NCBI RefSeq assembly: GCF_003261055.1
Contig: NZ_CP030073.1
Coordinates: 6,510,001-6,574,000, forward strand
Source of the DNA: Streptomyces cadmiisoli
Lineage (GTDB): Bacteria > Actinomycetota > Actinomycetes > Streptomycetales > Streptomycetaceae
Reading direction: 5' to 3'
Length of the DNA stretch: 64,000 bases
The number at the start of each line of letters is the position of its first letter. The first letter of the stretch is position 1. Positions 44,604 to 54,209 of the stretch are shown here, in pieces. The notes beneath the pieces are model-generated. The model saw only the letters and a program-made list of their open reading frames with translations, did no database searches and was not told the DNA's origin. Position numbers and translations under genes: made by a program.

Positions 44604-45290
44604 CTACAGCGGGGGCAGCGAGGGCAGCGGGCCGCCCTCGCTGACCAGTCCGGAGCCGTCCCGGCGCCCGGCGAGCAGACCGAGCAGGTCGGCCGCGGAA
44701 CCCGTGACGGTGATCTCCGGCTCGCCGGTGGTCCGGCCCGTGCTCCACGCGCGTGTGCCGTCGGTCAGCCGGGTCGGGGGCACGTCCGGGTGGCCGGCGA
44801 ACCGGTCCGCCAGGAAGTGGATCTCCCGCTCCACGAACTCCACGGGCAGGTCCTCCAGCTCGTAGCCGATGCCGAGGTCCACGTGGTGCAGCTCGACCTC
44901 GATCCACCGGCGGAAGGGCACCCGGGACGCGGAGTCGGTCACGCCGTTGCGCAGCTCCACGGTGCGCGACCAGTCCGCCGGAGCGGCCGCCGAGCGCTGG
45001 AAGCGGGCCGCGCTCTCCCGGACGTCCGCGAGCTGGACGTCGAGGGGGCGCGGGGCGTCCCGCTCGATGTCCACGTCCCGGGCCTCGCCCGAGACGTACA
45101 TGGGGCGGCCCTCCAGAACGTTCACCAGGGCGTCGGCGTTGCGGGCGAGATGGGCGAGAACATGACCGCGGTTCCAGCCCGGCAGCCGTGACGGTTCCGT
45201 CACGGCGGCGTTGTCCAGTTTGCCGACTGCGATGAGCAGCCGGTCGGTCGCTTCGTGTACAGACGCCAGGTCACGCACGTGATCAGTCAT
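44604..45290 (-). CDS. Maleylpyruvate isomerase-type, DinB-fold protein
   Basis: The 228-residue protein has the MDMPI N-terminal domain (DLASVHEATDRLLIAVGKLDN...LPGWNRGHVLAHLARNADAL) with a metal-site His cluster (HVLAHLARN and EVELHHVDLG). The C-terminal part (TRAWSTGRTTGEPEITVTGSAADLLGLLAGR) is the mycothiol-dependent maleylpyruvate isomerase-like C-terminal domain. These DinB-fold enzymes use mycothiol as cosubstrate. It is close to the glyoxalase II-like gene, 82 bp upstream. ATG 45290. Confidence 0.85.
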   Translation of the reverse strand: MTDHVRDLASVHEATDRLLIAVGKLDNAAVTEPSRLPGWNRGHVLAHLARNADALVNVLEGRPMYVSGEARDVDIERDAPRPLDVQLADVRESAARFQRSAAAPADWSRTVELRNGVTDSASRVPFRRWIEVELHHVDLGIGYELEDLPVEFVEREIHFLADRFAGHPDVPPTRLTDGTRAWSTGRTTGEPEITVTGSAADLLGLLAGRRDGSGLVSEGGPLPSLPPL

Positions 45291-45514
45291 GACGCCGACC
45301 CTAGCTCCGCCACTCCTTCGGGTGAAGGTGACCGACCCCGGCCGTAAATCGAATGCGCGTGCTATAAGGTCGGGCTTGGCGTCGGGCATGCTGGATGGTC
45401 GGGGATTGTTATGCAACCTGAGAATCCGACCGGCGTTGTCAGTGGCTCCCCCTAGTCTGAGAAAGCACGGGGGCCCCGCCCCTGTCACTTCTCCCAAGAA
45501 AGGTGCGGACCGGC

Positions 45515-48500
45515 GTGGCCGACCGTCTCATCGTCCGTGGCGCGCGCGAGCACAACCTGAAGAACGTCTCGCTCGACCTGCCTCGTGACTCGCTCATCGT
45601 CTTCACGGGCCTGTCCGGGTCGGGCAAGTCCTCCCTGGCCTTCGACACCATCTTCGCGGAGGGCCAGCGGCGCTACGTGGAGTCGCTCTCCTCGTACGCC
45701 CGCCAGTTCCTCGGCCAGATGGACAAGCCGGACGTCGACTTCATCGAGGGCCTGTCCCCGGCGGTCTCCATCGACCAGAAGTCGACCTCGCGCAATCCGC
45801 GCTCGACGGTCGGCACGATCACCGAGGTCTACGACTACCTGCGCCTGCTGTTCGCGCGCATCGGCAAGCCGCACTGCCCCCAGTGCGGGCGGCCGATCTC
45901 GCGCCAGTCGCCGCAGGCCATCGTGGACAAGGTCCTGGAGCTGCCCGAGGGCAGCCGCTTCCAGGTGCTGTCGCCGCTGGTGCGGGAGCGCAAGGGCGAG
46001 TTCGTCGACCTGTTCGCGGATCTCCAGACCAAGGGCTACAGCCGCGCACGGGTGGACGGCGAGACGATCCAGCTCTCCACCCCGCCCACCCTGAAGAAGC
46101 AGGAGAAGCACACCATCGAGGTGGTCGTCGACCGCCTCACGGTGAAGGACTCCGCCAAGCGCCGCCTGACCGACTCCGTGGAGACCGCCCTCGGGCTCTC
46201 CGGCGGCATGGTCGTGCTCGACTTCGTCGATCTCCCCGAGGACGACCCCGAGCGCGAGCGCATGTACTCGGAGCACCTGTACTGCCCGTACGACGACCTG
46301 TCCTTCGAGGAGCTGGAGCCGCGCTCCTTCTCCTTCAACTCGCCCTTCGGCGCCTGCCCCGAGTGCACCGGCATCGGCACGCGCATGGAGGTCGACCCCG
46401 AGCTGCTCGTCCCGGACGAGGAGAAGTCCCTCGACGAGGGCGCCATCCACCCCTGGTCGCACGGGCACACCAAGGACTACTTCGGCCGACTGATCGGGGC
46501 GCTGGCCGACGCGCTGGGCTTCCGCACGGACATCCCCTTCGCGGGTCTGCCGCAGCGCGCGAAGAAGGCCCTGCTGTACGGGCACAAGACCCAGATCGAG
46601 GTCCGCTACCGCAACCGGTACGGGCGCGAGCGGGTCTACACCACGCCCTTCGAGGGCGCCGTCCCGTTCGTCAAGCGCCGGCACAGCGAGGCCGAGAGCG
46701 ACGCCAGCCGCGAGCGCTTCGAGGGCTACATGCGCGAGGTGCCCTGCCCCACCTGTGAGGGCACGCGCCTGAAGCCGATCGTCCTCGCCGTCACGATCAT
46801 GGAAAAGTCGATCGCCGAGGTCGCCGCGATGTCGATCAGCGACTGCGCGGACTTCCTGGGTGAGCTGAAGCTCAGCGCCCGCGACAAGAAGATCGCCGAG
46901 CGGGTGCTGAAGGAGGTCAACGAGCGGCTGCGCTTCCTGGTCGACGTCGGCCTGGACTACCTCTCGCTGAACCGCGCGGCCGGCACCCTCTCCGGCGGCG
47001 AGGCTCAGCGCATCCGGCTGGCCACCCAGATCGGCTCCGGCCTCGTCGGCGTGCTGTACGTGCTGGACGAGCCGTCCATCGGCCTGCACCAGCGCGACAA
47101 CCACCGGCTGATCGAGACGCTCGTCAGACTCCGGGACATGGGCAACACGCTCATCGTCGTCGAGCACGACGAGGACACGATCAAGGTCGCCGACTGGGTC
47201 GTCGACATCGGCCCCGGCGCCGGAGAGCACGGCGGCAAGGTGGTGCACAGCGGCTCCCTGAAGGGACTGCTCGCCAACGAGGAGTCGCAGACCGGCCAGT
47301 ACCTGTCCGGGAAGAAGTCCATCCCGCTGCCCGACATCCGCCGCCCCCGCGACCCGTCCCGGCACCTCACCGTGCACGGCGCCCGGGAGAACAACCTCCA
47401 GGACATCGACGTGTCCTTCCCGCTGGGTGTGTTCACCGCGGTCACGGGCGTGTCGGGCTCCGGCAAGTCGACGCTGGTCAACGACATCCTCTACACCCAC
47501 CTGGCCCGCGAACTGAACGGCGCGCGGAACGTCCCCGGCCGGCACACGCGCGTGGACGGCGACGACCTCGTCGACAAGGTCGTGCACGTCGACCAGTCGC
47601 CCATCGGCCGAACCCCGCGGTCCAACCCGGCCACGTACACCGGCGTCTTCGACCACATCCGCAAGCTGTTCGCCGAGACCGCCGAGGCGAAGGTCCGCGG
47701 TTACCTGCCGGGCCGCTTCTCCTTCAACGTCAAGGGCGGCCGCTGCGAGAACTGCGCGGGCGACGGCACGATCAAGATCGAGATGAACTTCCTCCCGGAC
47801 GTGTACGTCCCGTGCGAGGTCTGCCACGGCGCCAGGTACAACCGGGAGACCCTGGACGTCCACTACAAGGGCAAGTCCATCGCCGAGGTCCTGAACATGC
47901 CGATCGAGGAGGCGCTCGACTTCTTCGAGGCGGTCCCCGCGATCGCCCGTCACCTCAGGACCCTGCACGAAGTCGGCCTCGGCTACGTCCGGCTCGGGCA
48001 GTCGGCGACCACGCTCTCCGGCGGTGAGGCCCAGCGTGTGAAGCTCGCCAGCGAGCTCCAGAAGCGCTCCACCGGACGCACGGTCTACGTCCTGGACGAG
48101 CCCACCACCGGTCTGCACTTCGAGGACATCAGCAAGCTGCTGACGGTCCTGTCCGGCTTGGTCGACAAGGGCAACACCGTCATCGTCATCGAGCACAACC
48201 TCGACGTGGTCAAGACCGCCGACTGGATCGTCGACATGGGTCCCGAGGGCGGCGCCGGCGGCGGACTCGTCGTCGCCGAGGGCACGCCCGAGGAGGTCGC
48301 GGGCGTCTCGACCAGCCACACCGGCAAGTTCCTGCGGGAGATCCTGGGCGCCGACCGGATCAGCGACGCCGCGCCGGTCAAGGCACCGCGCAAGGCCGCC
48401 GCGAAGAAGACGGTGGCCGCCAAGGCACCGGCCAGACGGACGGCGACGGCCAGGACGGTCAACAACACGTCCACCGAGAAGGCGGCCGGGGCCGCGAAGA

Positions 48501-48544
48501 AGGCGACGCCCGCGAAGAAGACGACGCGGACCCGCAAGGCCTGA
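45515..48544 (+). CDS. uvrA: Excinuclease ABC subunit A
   Basis: The 1009-residue UvrA finds bulky DNA lesions as a dimer and loads UvrB. ATPase half 1 has Walker [10 protein letters not shown] (residues 32-40) and the ABC signature LSGGEAQRI near residue 493; half 2 has GVSGSGKST near residue 646 and [12 protein letters not shown] near residue 838. Zinc-binding cysteines are present ([13 protein letters not shown]-like [24 protein letters not shown]). A Lys/Ala-rich histone-like tail of about 50 residues (from about 955) extends the usual length. GTG 45515 is used. A 20-bp terminator stem follows. Confidence 0.98.
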   Translation: MADRLIVRGAREHNLKNVSLDLPRDSLIVFTGLSGSGKSSLAFDTIFAEGQRRYVESLSSYARQFLGQMDKPDVDFIEGLSPAVSIDQKSTSRNPRSTVGTITEVYDYLRLLFARIGKPHCPQCGRPISRQSPQAIVDKVLELPEGSRFQVLSPLVRERKGEFVDLFADLQTKGYSRARVDGETIQLSTPPTLKKQEKHTIEVVVDRLTVKDSAKRRLTDSVETALGLSGGMVVLDFVDLPEDDPERERMYSEHLYCPYDDLSFEELEPRSFSFNSPFGACPECTGIGTRMEVDPELLVPDEEKSLDEGAIHPWSHGHTKDYFGRLIGALADALGFRTDIPFAGLPQRAKKALLYGHKTQIEVRYRNRYGRERVYTTPFEGAVPFVKRRHSEAESDASRERFEGYMREVPCPTCEGTRLKPIVLAVTIMEKSIAEVAAMSISDCADFLGELKLSARDKKIAERVLKEVNERLRFLVDVGLDYLSLNRAAGTLSGGEAQRIRLATQIGSGLVGVLYVLDEPSIGLHQRDNHRLIETLVRLRDMGNTLIVVEHDEDTIKVADWVVDIGPGAGEHGGKVVHSGSLKGLLANEESQTGQYLSGKKSIPLPDIRRPRDPSRHLTVHGARENNLQDIDVSFPLGVFTAVTGVSGSGKSTLVNDILYTHLARELNGARNVPGRHTRVDGDDLVDKVVHVDQSPIGRTPRSNPATYTGVFDHIRKLFAETAEAKVRGYLPGRFSFNVKGGRCENCAGDGTIKIEMNFLPDVYVPCEVCHGARYNRETLDVHYKGKSIAEVLNMPIEEALDFFEAVPAIARHLRTLHEVGLGYVRLGQSATTLSGGEAQRVKLASELQKRSTGRTVYVLDEPTTGLHFEDISKLLTVLSGLVDKGNTVIVIEHNLDVVKTADWIVDMGPEGGAGGGLVVAEGTPEEVAGVSTSHTGKFLREILGADRISDAAPVKAPRKAAAKKTVAAKAPARRTATARTVNNTSTEKAAGAAKKATPAKKTTRTRKA

Positions 48545-48567
48545 GCACCACCCAGGGCGGCATCACG

Positions 48568-48612
48568 AACGGCCGGCGCCCCGCGGGAACTCCCCGCGGG
48601 GCGCCGGCCGTT
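48568..48612. terminator. Terminator between convergent uvrA and yceI
   Basis: A perfect 20-bp stem pairs 48568-48587 with 48593-48612 around a 5-nt loop, 23 nt past the uvrA stop. It is symmetrical enough to serve both converging genes. Confidence 0.85.
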
Positions 48613-48618
48613 GCACAG

Positions 48619-49191
48619 TCAGCCGCCCTGTCCCTGCGGCTCGATGAACTGCATGTCCAACTGGATCTTGACAACATCACCGAGGAACCCGGCACCGAAG
48701 TCCATGCCGAAGTCGCTGCGCCGGATCTCACCCGTCGCCTCGAACCCGGCGTGCCTCCTGCCGTCCACGGGGGAGTCCACGACCCCGCCGAACTCGACGG
48801 CGAACCTCACCGGACGGGTCACGTCCCCGATCGTCAGATCGCCCTCCATCGTCCAGTCGTCGCCCGTCCCGGCCACGCGCGACGAGCGGAACGTCATCGT
48901 CGGGCGCTTCTCCACGTCGAGCAGATCGGCCGACCGGGTGTGGGCGTCACGGTCGGAGTTCCCGGTGTCCAAAGAGGCGAGCGCGACCCGTGCGGTGACC
49001 CGCACGTCGTCAAGGGTCCCGCCGACGTGCAGCCCGGCCTCCACGTCGGTGAACCGACCGCGCACCTTCGCGATCCCCAGGTGGCGGATCGTGAAGTTCA
49101 CGGCGGAGTGCAGCGGGTCCAGCTCCCAGTCCCCGGAGACCAGCGGGAGGGGAGCGGCAGCCAGGGTGTTCGAGGATGTGTCCTGAGTCAT
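48619..49191 (-). CDS. YceI-like lipocalin-fold protein
   Basis: The 190-residue protein is a YceI family beta-barrel that binds polyisoprenoid-like lipids. Motifs are WELDPLHSAVNFTIRHLGIAKVRGRFTDVEAGL, TGNSDRDAHTRSADLLDVEKRPTMTFRSS, MEGDLTIGDVTRPVRFAVEF and FEATGEIRRSDFGMDF. No signal peptide is seen, so it is cytoplasmic, unlike the E. coli periplasmic protein. ATG 49191 has GGGAGG four nt upstream. It diverges from an HTH regulator that probably controls it. Confidence 0.93.
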   Translation of the reverse strand: MTQDTSSNTLAAAPLPLVSGDWELDPLHSAVNFTIRHLGIAKVRGRFTDVEAGLHVGGTLDDVRVTARVALASLDTGNSDRDAHTRSADLLDVEKRPTMTFRSSRVAGTGDDWTMEGDLTIGDVTRPVRFAVEFGGVVDSPVDGRRHAGFEATGEIRRSDFGMDFGAGFLGDVVKIQLDMQFIEPQGQGG

Positions 49192-49292
49192 GCCTCCCAC
49201 CCTCGGGCCTCGCGGGGTCCGGAGGGAGACCGCCACGAGGGTGGTAGTGACAGGGCCACCCTCAGCGGTGAACCGCGTTGTACGTTCAACGG

Positions 49293-50147
49293 GTGAGCGA
49301 CAACGAGCTGGGAGCCTTTCTGCGTACGCGACGTGAAGCCGTCACGCCGACGGACGTGGGCCTGCCCCTGGGCCCCCGCCGCCGTACGCCGGGGCTGCGC
49401 CGGGCGGAGCTGGCCACGCTGGCCGGCATCAGCATCGAGTACCTCACCCGGCTGGAACAGGGCCGGGACCGTAACCCCTCACCGCAGGTGCTCGGCGCCC
49501 TCGGTGACGCACTCCGGCTGCCCGTTCCGGACCGGATCCTGCTGCGCCGACTGGCGAAGGAGCACGGTGTCGACAAAGCCCTGTGCGCGGCGGCCGGCCC
49601 GCCCCAGCGGACGGTGCGCCCGACCATGACGGCGCTCCTGGACCGCCTCGAACCCTCACCGGCCGCACTGATCAACTGGATCGGCGACATCGTCGCCCAC
49701 ACCGACGGCTACGAGCGGTACGCCCGCCCCCTCGGCCTGCTCGACGACGAGTTGCCCAATGTCCTGCGGTACCTGTTCACCGACGGGCGGGCCCGGAGCG
49801 TGTACCCGGCCTGGGACCGGATCGCCGACGAGCAGATCGCCCAACTGCGCGCCGAGGGCCCGCTGCACGACACGCATCTCGTGGATCTGATCGACGAGTT
49901 GACGGTCACCGTGGGATCCGCGTTCACCGACCGGCTTTCCGCGGTTCCCTCGATGCCCGTTCGGTCGGGCGTCGACATCGTCGAACACCCCGAGGTGGGC
50001 AGGCTGCGTCTGGCGTTCGAGACCCTCGCCCTCCCCGACGAGGGGCTGCGTCTCGTCGTCCATCTCCCGGCCGACGAGGTGACGGCGGCGGCGCTGGACC
50101 GGCTGAACGGACGCCGACCGGGAGCGCTCCGCGCGGTGAGCGGCTGA
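49293..50147 (+). CDS. XRE-family regulator with MmyB-like ligand domain
   Basis: The 284-residue protein has an N-terminal helix-turn-helix (residues 1-75, LGAFLRTRREAV, RTPGLRRAELATLAGISIEYLTRLEQGR). A MmyB-like domain follows (LLDRLEPSPAALINWIGDIVAHTDGYERY, then FTDRLSAVPSMPVRSGVDIVEHPEVGRLRLAFETL). That domain belongs to a PAS-like fold described in MmyB, the methylenomycin regulator. It diverges from yceI across 101 bp, so it probably controls that gene. GTG 49293 is used. Confidence 0.9.
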   Translation: MSDNELGAFLRTRREAVTPTDVGLPLGPRRRTPGLRRAELATLAGISIEYLTRLEQGRDRNPSPQVLGALGDALRLPVPDRILLRRLAKEHGVDKALCAAAGPPQRTVRPTMTALLDRLEPSPAALINWIGDIVAHTDGYERYARPLGLLDDELPNVLRYLFTDGRARSVYPAWDRIADEQIAQLRAEGPLHDTHLVDLIDELTVTVGSAFTDRLSAVPSMPVRSGVDIVEHPEVGRLRLAFETLALPDEGLRLVVHLPADEVTAAALDRLNGRRPGALRAVSG

Positions 50148-50206
50148 CGGATCGCCGACAGGCCCTTCCACCCGGCCGGGCAGGGCGGCCGGCGATTCCG
50201 TGCCAC

Positions 50207-50228
50207 CCGCCGGGCCCGGGCCCGGCGG
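50207..50228. terminator. Palindrome between convergent HTH and kinase genes
   Basis: A perfect 22-bp GC palindrome (CCGCCGGGCCC-GGGCCCGGCGG) lies 60 nt past the HTH stop, on the strand facing the kinase operon's end. It may act as a terminator for both. Confidence 0.5.
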
Positions 50229-50323
50229 CCGCGCCCGGAACGTCGAGCGTGCAGCTGGCCGCCGGGTGGCCGTTCCCGAGCGAGCACCCGGCCGCCGGGG
50301 TCGCGGCCCGTGGCGCCCGCCGC

Positions 50324-51235
50324 CTACCACTCGCCGAGTTCGGGCGCGTACGGCGGCTCGGCGCCCGCGCGGGAACAGGTGATCGCCGCCGCCCGCGCCG
50401 CGAAGCGGAGCAGCCGCGTCCAGCGCTCCGGGCCCAGAGCCGTGAGCGCCTCGGGGGACAGGGCGTCCCAGGCGGCCAGGCCGTGCAGCAAGGCCGCGTT
50501 CACCGTGTCGCCGGCACCGATGGTGTCCACCACGTCGACCGGTTCGCCGGGCACGGAGTGCTCCGCGCCGTCCCGGGTGTGGACGGTCAGACCGTCCCCG
50601 CCCCGGGTGATCACGACGGCGGAGGGGCCCGCAGCGAGCCACTCCCGCGGGGTGCCGCCCAGCCACCGGGCGTCCTCCTCGGAGAGCTTGAGCAGGGTCA
50701 CGGACGGCAGCCAGCCGGCGAACCGTGCCCGGTAGGCGTCCGCGTCGGGGATCAGACCGGTACGGATGTTGGGGTCGAGCGCGGTGAAGACACCCTGCTC
50801 GGCCGTGCGCCGCATCAGCCTCTCGTAGGCGCCGGCGCCCGGCTCCAGTACGAGGGAGCAGGTGCCGAAGGACACCGCGCGGGTCGTCGGCGGAAGCCGG
50901 TCGGGCTCGGTGAACAGCCGGTCGGCGGTGCCTTCCACGTAGAAGGAGTAGGCGGCCGAGCCGTGTCCGTCGACGGTGGCGACCGCGAGCGTGGTCGGCT
51001 CCGGGCCGCGCTGCACGTGCGAGACGTCCACCCCGGCCTTGCGCAGCCCGTCGAGCAGGGCCTCGCCGAAGGCGTCGTACGAGGTGCGGGAGCAGAAGGC
51101 GGTGGGGGAGCCGAGGCGGCCGAGCGCCAGGGCCGTGTTGTACGGGCCGCCGCCGAGGGCGGGGCGCAGCGCTGCGAGGGCGCCCGCGCCCTGCGGCACC
51201 AGATCGATCAGGGCCTCACCGGCGACGACGATCAC
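50324..51235 (-). CDS. PfkB-family carbohydrate kinase (fructokinase-like)
   Basis: The 303-residue ribokinase-fold sugar kinase begins VIVVAGEALIDLVPQG and has ALGGGPYNTALALGRLG and the C-terminal signature VDTIGAGDTVNAALLHGL with the catalytic Asp. FYVEGTADRLF and ALDPNIRTGL fit fructokinases and 2-keto-3-deoxygluconate-type kinases. Its GTG overlaps the LacI regulator's stop codon by 4 nt, so both are one translational unit; the sugar should be the inducer or its precursor. The identity of the sugar is unknown. Confidence 0.88.
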   Translation of the reverse strand: MIVVAGEALIDLVPQGAGALAALRPALGGGPYNTALALGRLGSPTAFCSRTSYDAFGEALLDGLRKAGVDVSHVQRGPEPTTLAVATVDGHGSAAYSFYVEGTADRLFTEPDRLPPTTRAVSFGTCSLVLEPGAGAYERLMRRTAEQGVFTALDPNIRTGLIPDADAYRARFAGWLPSVTLLKLSEEDARWLGGTPREWLAAGPSAVVITRGGDGLTVHTRDGAEHSVPGEPVDVVDTIGAGDTVNAALLHGLAAWDALSPEALTALGPERWTRLLRFAARAAAITCSRAGAEPPYAPELGEW

Positions 51236-52335
51236 GCGACGGTTCCTTTCCGGGCGGTTCGGTACTCGGACGGCTCGGCTCGCTCGGGCCGCTCGCCGGG
51301 GCCGGGCCGCTGCCGCGGCTCCTCCGGGCAGCCGCAGGAGCTGCGGTGGACGAAGGCGCTGGGCAGCCGCACGGTCCGGGCGGGCCGGTCGGGCTCGGCG
51401 AGGCGGTCCAGGAGGACCTGGACCGCCTCGGCGCCGAGTTCCCTGCTGGGCTGGGCGATCGCCGTGAGCCGCGGGGAGAAGAGGTCCGCCCAGGCGAAGT
51501 CGTCGAAGCAGCACAGGGCGATGTCCTCGGGTACGGACAGCCCCCGCTCGCGCAGGGCGCGCAGCGCGCCGATGGTCATCGCGTTGTTGGCGGTGACGAG
51601 GGCAGTCGGCGGCGCGGCGAGGGACAGCAGGGCGGTGGTGGCCCGCTCGCCGCCGGTCGACTCGGAGTCGCCGTGCACGACGAGTCGTTCGTCGTGGGGG
51701 AGCCCGGCGGACGCGAGGCCCTGGCGGTAGCCGGCGATCCGCTCACCGGTGGTGCTGAGCCCGCCGAGCCCGGCGACCAGGCCGATCCGGCGGTGGCCGA
51801 GACCGGCGAGATGGGTGACGAGCCGGGCCGTGGGTCCGGTGCTCTCGGCGCAGACCTGGTCCAGCGGCGGTGCCCCGGTCGCCGACTCCTCGACCAGGCG
51901 GTCGAGGAGCACCGTGGGCACCTTGTGGCGACGTACGTAGGCGAGGAGTTCGCGCGGATCCGCGGAGGGGGCCACGATCAGGCCGTCCACGCGTCGTTCG
52001 TGCAGCAGCTGGACGACCGTGCGCTCGTGGCGGGGGTCGTCGTGCGGATCGGCGAGCAGCAGGCTGTAGCCGTGCTCCAGGGCGGTCGCCTCCACGCCCT
52101 GGAGGATCTCGGTGAAGTACGGGTTGCTGATGGCGGACACGGCGAGGCCGATGGAGCGGGTGCGGGAGGTCACCAGGGAGCGGGCGAGGGTGTTCGGGGT
52201 GTAGGCCAGCTCGTCGATGGCGTCCAGGACGGCCCGGCGGGTGGCGGGGAGCACCGGGCGGGTGCCGTTCAGCACGTGGGAGACGGTCGCGACGGACACC
52301 CCGGCGCTGCGCGCCACGTCGGCCATGGTCGGCAT
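51232..52335 (-). CDS. LacI-family transcriptional regulator
   Basis: The 367-residue regulator has the LacI headpiece (MPTMADVARSAGVSVATVSHVLNGTRPVLPATRRAVLDAIDELAYTPN, residues 1-50 with hinge) and a periplasmic-binding-protein-like core (GLAVSAISNPYFTEILQGVE, HRRIGLVAGLGG, CCFDDFAWADLFSPRLTAIAQPS). It probably represses itself and the overlapping sugar kinase. An imperfect 24-bp palindrome lies 167 bp upstream at 52502-52525. The C-terminus is extended by an Arg/Pro-rich tail (about residues 340-367). ATG 52335 has GGAGGG six nt upstream. Confidence 0.93.
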   Translation of the reverse strand: MPTMADVARSAGVSVATVSHVLNGTRPVLPATRRAVLDAIDELAYTPNTLARSLVTSRTRSIGLAVSAISNPYFTEILQGVEATALEHGYSLLLADPHDDPRHERTVVQLLHERRVDGLIVAPSADPRELLAYVRRHKVPTVLLDRLVEESATGAPPLDQVCAESTGPTARLVTHLAGLGHRRIGLVAGLGGLSTTGERIAGYRQGLASAGLPHDERLVVHGDSESTGGERATTALLSLAAPPTALVTANNAMTIGALRALRERGLSVPEDIALCCFDDFAWADLFSPRLTAIAQPSRELGAEAVQVLLDRLAEPDRPARTVRLPSAFVHRSSCGCPEEPRQRPGPGERPERAEPSEYRTARKGTVA

Positions 52336-52501
52336 GGATGCCCTCCTGTCCCTGACCGGGCCCGCGTCCGAGCCGGCGTTCACACCTGAGCCCGAGCCGC
52401 ACCGACCGAGCAGCGCCGCACCGCCCGAGCCGCACGGCACCGCACCGGCGCGAGGCGGCGGGCGTCCTCCGGCCGGGACGGTATCCCATCCGGCGGCGGA
52501 C

Positions 52502-52525
52502 GTAAACGATTGCGCAAGCGATTAC
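52502..52525. promoter_or_regulatory. LacI-type operator candidate
   Basis: GTAAACGATTGC and GCAAGCGATTAC form an imperfect palindrome (20 of 24 positions symmetrical) centred on TTGCGCAA, which is typical of LacI-family operators. It lies between the LacI start (52335) and the Rieske gene (52686) in a 350-bp stretch without other genes. Confidence 0.65.
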
Positions 52526-52685
52526 GTCGCCGTCATGGCTGCCCCGCCCCCGGGCCGACCGGTCACAGACGGCTATCGTCAGCAGGCACACCGCGGACGC
52601 GCCCCCGGGACGCACCCCGCGTCACCGCGGGTCACCCGTGGTGCCCCGCATTCCCGCCGTACCGCCCCGACCAGTGGAGATCCGC

Positions 52686-53108
52686 ATGTCCGCCCGCCCT
52701 TCCGTGAGCCGCCGTACCGTCCTGCGAGGGGCCGCACTCGCCCCGGTCGCCGGGATCGGACTCACGGCCTGTTCACCGGGCGACGGAAAGCCGGCCGGGG
52801 CGCCCACCGCGCCGGTCGAGCTCGGTGCGGAGAGCGAGGTCGCGCAGGGAGGCGCCAAGCTCTACCGCGATCACAACGTGGTGGTCAGCCGGGCCGCGGA
52901 CGGCTCGCTGAAGGCCTACAGCACGATCTGCACGCACGCCGCGTGCCCCATCAACAAGCTGGAGGGGACGAAGCTCATCTGTCCCTGCCACGGCAGCGAG
53001 TTCGACGCCACGACCGGCGAGGTCCTGCAGGCACCGGCCACCGTCGCGCTGAGCGAGGTCGCGGTGAAGGCGGAGAACGGCAGGATCGTGGCGGGCCCGG
53101 CGGCCTGA
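52686..53108 (+). CDS. TAT-exported Rieske 2Fe-2S lipoprotein-like protein
   Basis: The 140-residue protein starts with a twin-arginine signal (SRRTVLRGAALAPVAGIGLTAC), followed by a possible lipobox cysteine (LTAC). The mature Rieske domain has the cluster motifs CTHAAC and CPCHGSEF. It is probably an exported electron-transfer protein anchored by lipid or left soluble outside the membrane; the redox partner is not adjacent. GGAG seven nt before ATG 52686 supports the start. It does not contain the oxygenase catalytic domain. Confidence 0.9.
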   Translation: MSARPSVSRRTVLRGAALAPVAGIGLTACSPGDGKPAGAPTAPVELGAESEVAQGGAKLYRDHNVVVSRAADGSLKAYSTICTHAACPINKLEGTKLICPCHGSEFDATTGEVLQAPATVALSEVAVKAENGRIVAGPAA

Positions 53109-53238
53109 CTCGCCCCTGGTGGCCCACGGTGCGGGCGGCCCCTGACACGCCCGCCGTCTCCGGGCGCCCACCGAGAGTGCGGCCCGGCGCCCCGCGACCG
53201 GCTGCCCGGCAACTCCGTGCCCCGGGGGGGCCGACTTC

Positions 53239-53284
53239 CTGCTCCCAGTCCCGGCCGATCCCTACTCCCAGTCCCAGCCGATCC
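53239..53284. repeat. 23-bp tandem duplication at the end of a reverse-strand gene
   Basis: Units 53239-53261 and 53262-53284 differ at two positions. One change (CTG to CTA) forms the TAG stop at 53262-53264 of the reverse-strand gene. Confidence 0.7.
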
Positions 53285-54209
53285 CCACGATCCCGGACCG
53301 CACGCGCGGCTCCACGACGTGCACCGAGTGGTGGCGGTCGGTGAGCGGCAGTTCCTGGCGGCCGCTGCGCGGCGCCGCCGCCGACTGCTGGGTGAACCGG
53401 TGGCAGCGCACCGGCAGGGCGTTCTCGTCGAACCGCACCTGAAGGGCGTACTGCCCGCCCGCGGGCCCGAAGCCGCGGACGTACTCGCGTGAGGCGCCGG
53501 CCGTGCCGTCCTCGACGCCGTAGCGGAACAGGAAGGTGTCGCCGGCCCGCAGCCGGGTGTCGAAGAGGAGTTCCGCCACGAGGACTCCGGTCTCGTGGTG
53601 CCGCCGGACGCGTCCGGCGCGGCAGTTCTCCAGGGCGTGCACCGACATGCGGTCCGGGACGCATCCCGGATCGCCGTGGTGGACGGCGACGAAGCGGTCG
53701 ACGCCGTCGCGGTGGGAGCGCACGATGTGGTGCGACTCGCGCCCGAGCAGCTCGCGGCGCGCCCCGATCCGGACCCGCTCGTGGTGACCGAGCGTGTGCA
53801 GCCCGCCGTCGAGGGGGGCCTCCAGCTCGGCGAGAAGCCGCTCCAGGACACCCGAGGCCTCGACCACGGCGCGGTAGGAGCGGGCCCCGCGCCGCGGTTC
53901 GCCCACACCCTCGTCGGCGTCCGACAACAGCCGGATCAGTGACTCCTCGGGCAGTTGGAGGATCTCCTCCAGGGCCCGTACGGCGCGCAGCGACTCGGGG
54001 CGCTGGGGGCGGCGGGCGCCCTGTTGCCAGTAACTCAGGCTCGTGACGCCCACCTTCACGCCGTACCGCGACAGATGGTGCTGCACGCGTTGCAGGGGCA
54101 GTCCGCGGGCGGCGATCGCGGCGCGCAGGGCGACGTGAAAGGGGCCGACCCGCAGGGCCGCGTCCAGTTCCGCGGTGGCGGCGTCCGCGTGCTGTGTGGC
54201 GTACGGCAT
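53262..54209 (-). CDS. Hypothetical protein with predicted N-terminal HTH
   Basis: The 315-residue protein begins MPYATQHADAATAELDAALRVG. Residues about 25-90 look like a helix-turn-helix (LPLQRVQHHLSRYGVKVGVTSLSYWQQGARRPQRPESLRAVRALEEIL), similar to phage/XRE types. The remaining 220 residues contain beta-rich segments (HHIVRSHRDGVDRFVAVHHGDPG, RCHRFTQQSAAAP) and end in GIVGIGWDWE. I do not recognise a named family; a regulator is likely. The last codons are involved in the 23-bp duplication. ATG 54209 is preferred over upstream in-frame starts because codon use breaks down beyond it. Confidence 0.7.
   Translation of the reverse strand: MPYATQHADAATAELDAALRVGPFHVALRAAIAARGLPLQRVQHHLSRYGVKVGVTSLSYWQQGARRPQRPESLRAVRALEEILQLPEESLIRLLSDADEGVGEPRRGARSYRAVVEASGVLERLLAELEAPLDGGLHTLGHHERVRIGARRELLGRESHHIVRSHRDGVDRFVAVHHGDPGCVPDRMSVHALENCRAGRVRRHHETGVLVAELLFDTRLRAGDTFLFRYGVEDGTAGASREYVRGFGPAGGQYALQVRFDENALPVRCHRFTQQSAAAPRSGRQELPLTDRHHSVHVVEPRVRSGIVGIGWDWE

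Noticed and set aside
45351..45362. 12-mer GAATGCGCGTGC shared by the uvrA leader and the PPOX promoter (25145-25156)
   Set aside because: Many 12-mers are expected to occur twice in 64 kb of biased composition; there is no palindrome and no third copy noticed.
45300..45514. LexA (SOS) boxes upstream of uvrA, uvrB or uvrC
   Set aside because: No CGAAC-N4-GTTCG type palindrome was found in the three upstream regions; only half-site-like TCGAA near 45349.
45485..48319. A 944-codon frame antisense to uvrA
   Set aside because: The frame is open because of GC-rich third-position bias; it is full of L/V/D/G runs without motifs, and the forward strand is an unmistakable uvrA.
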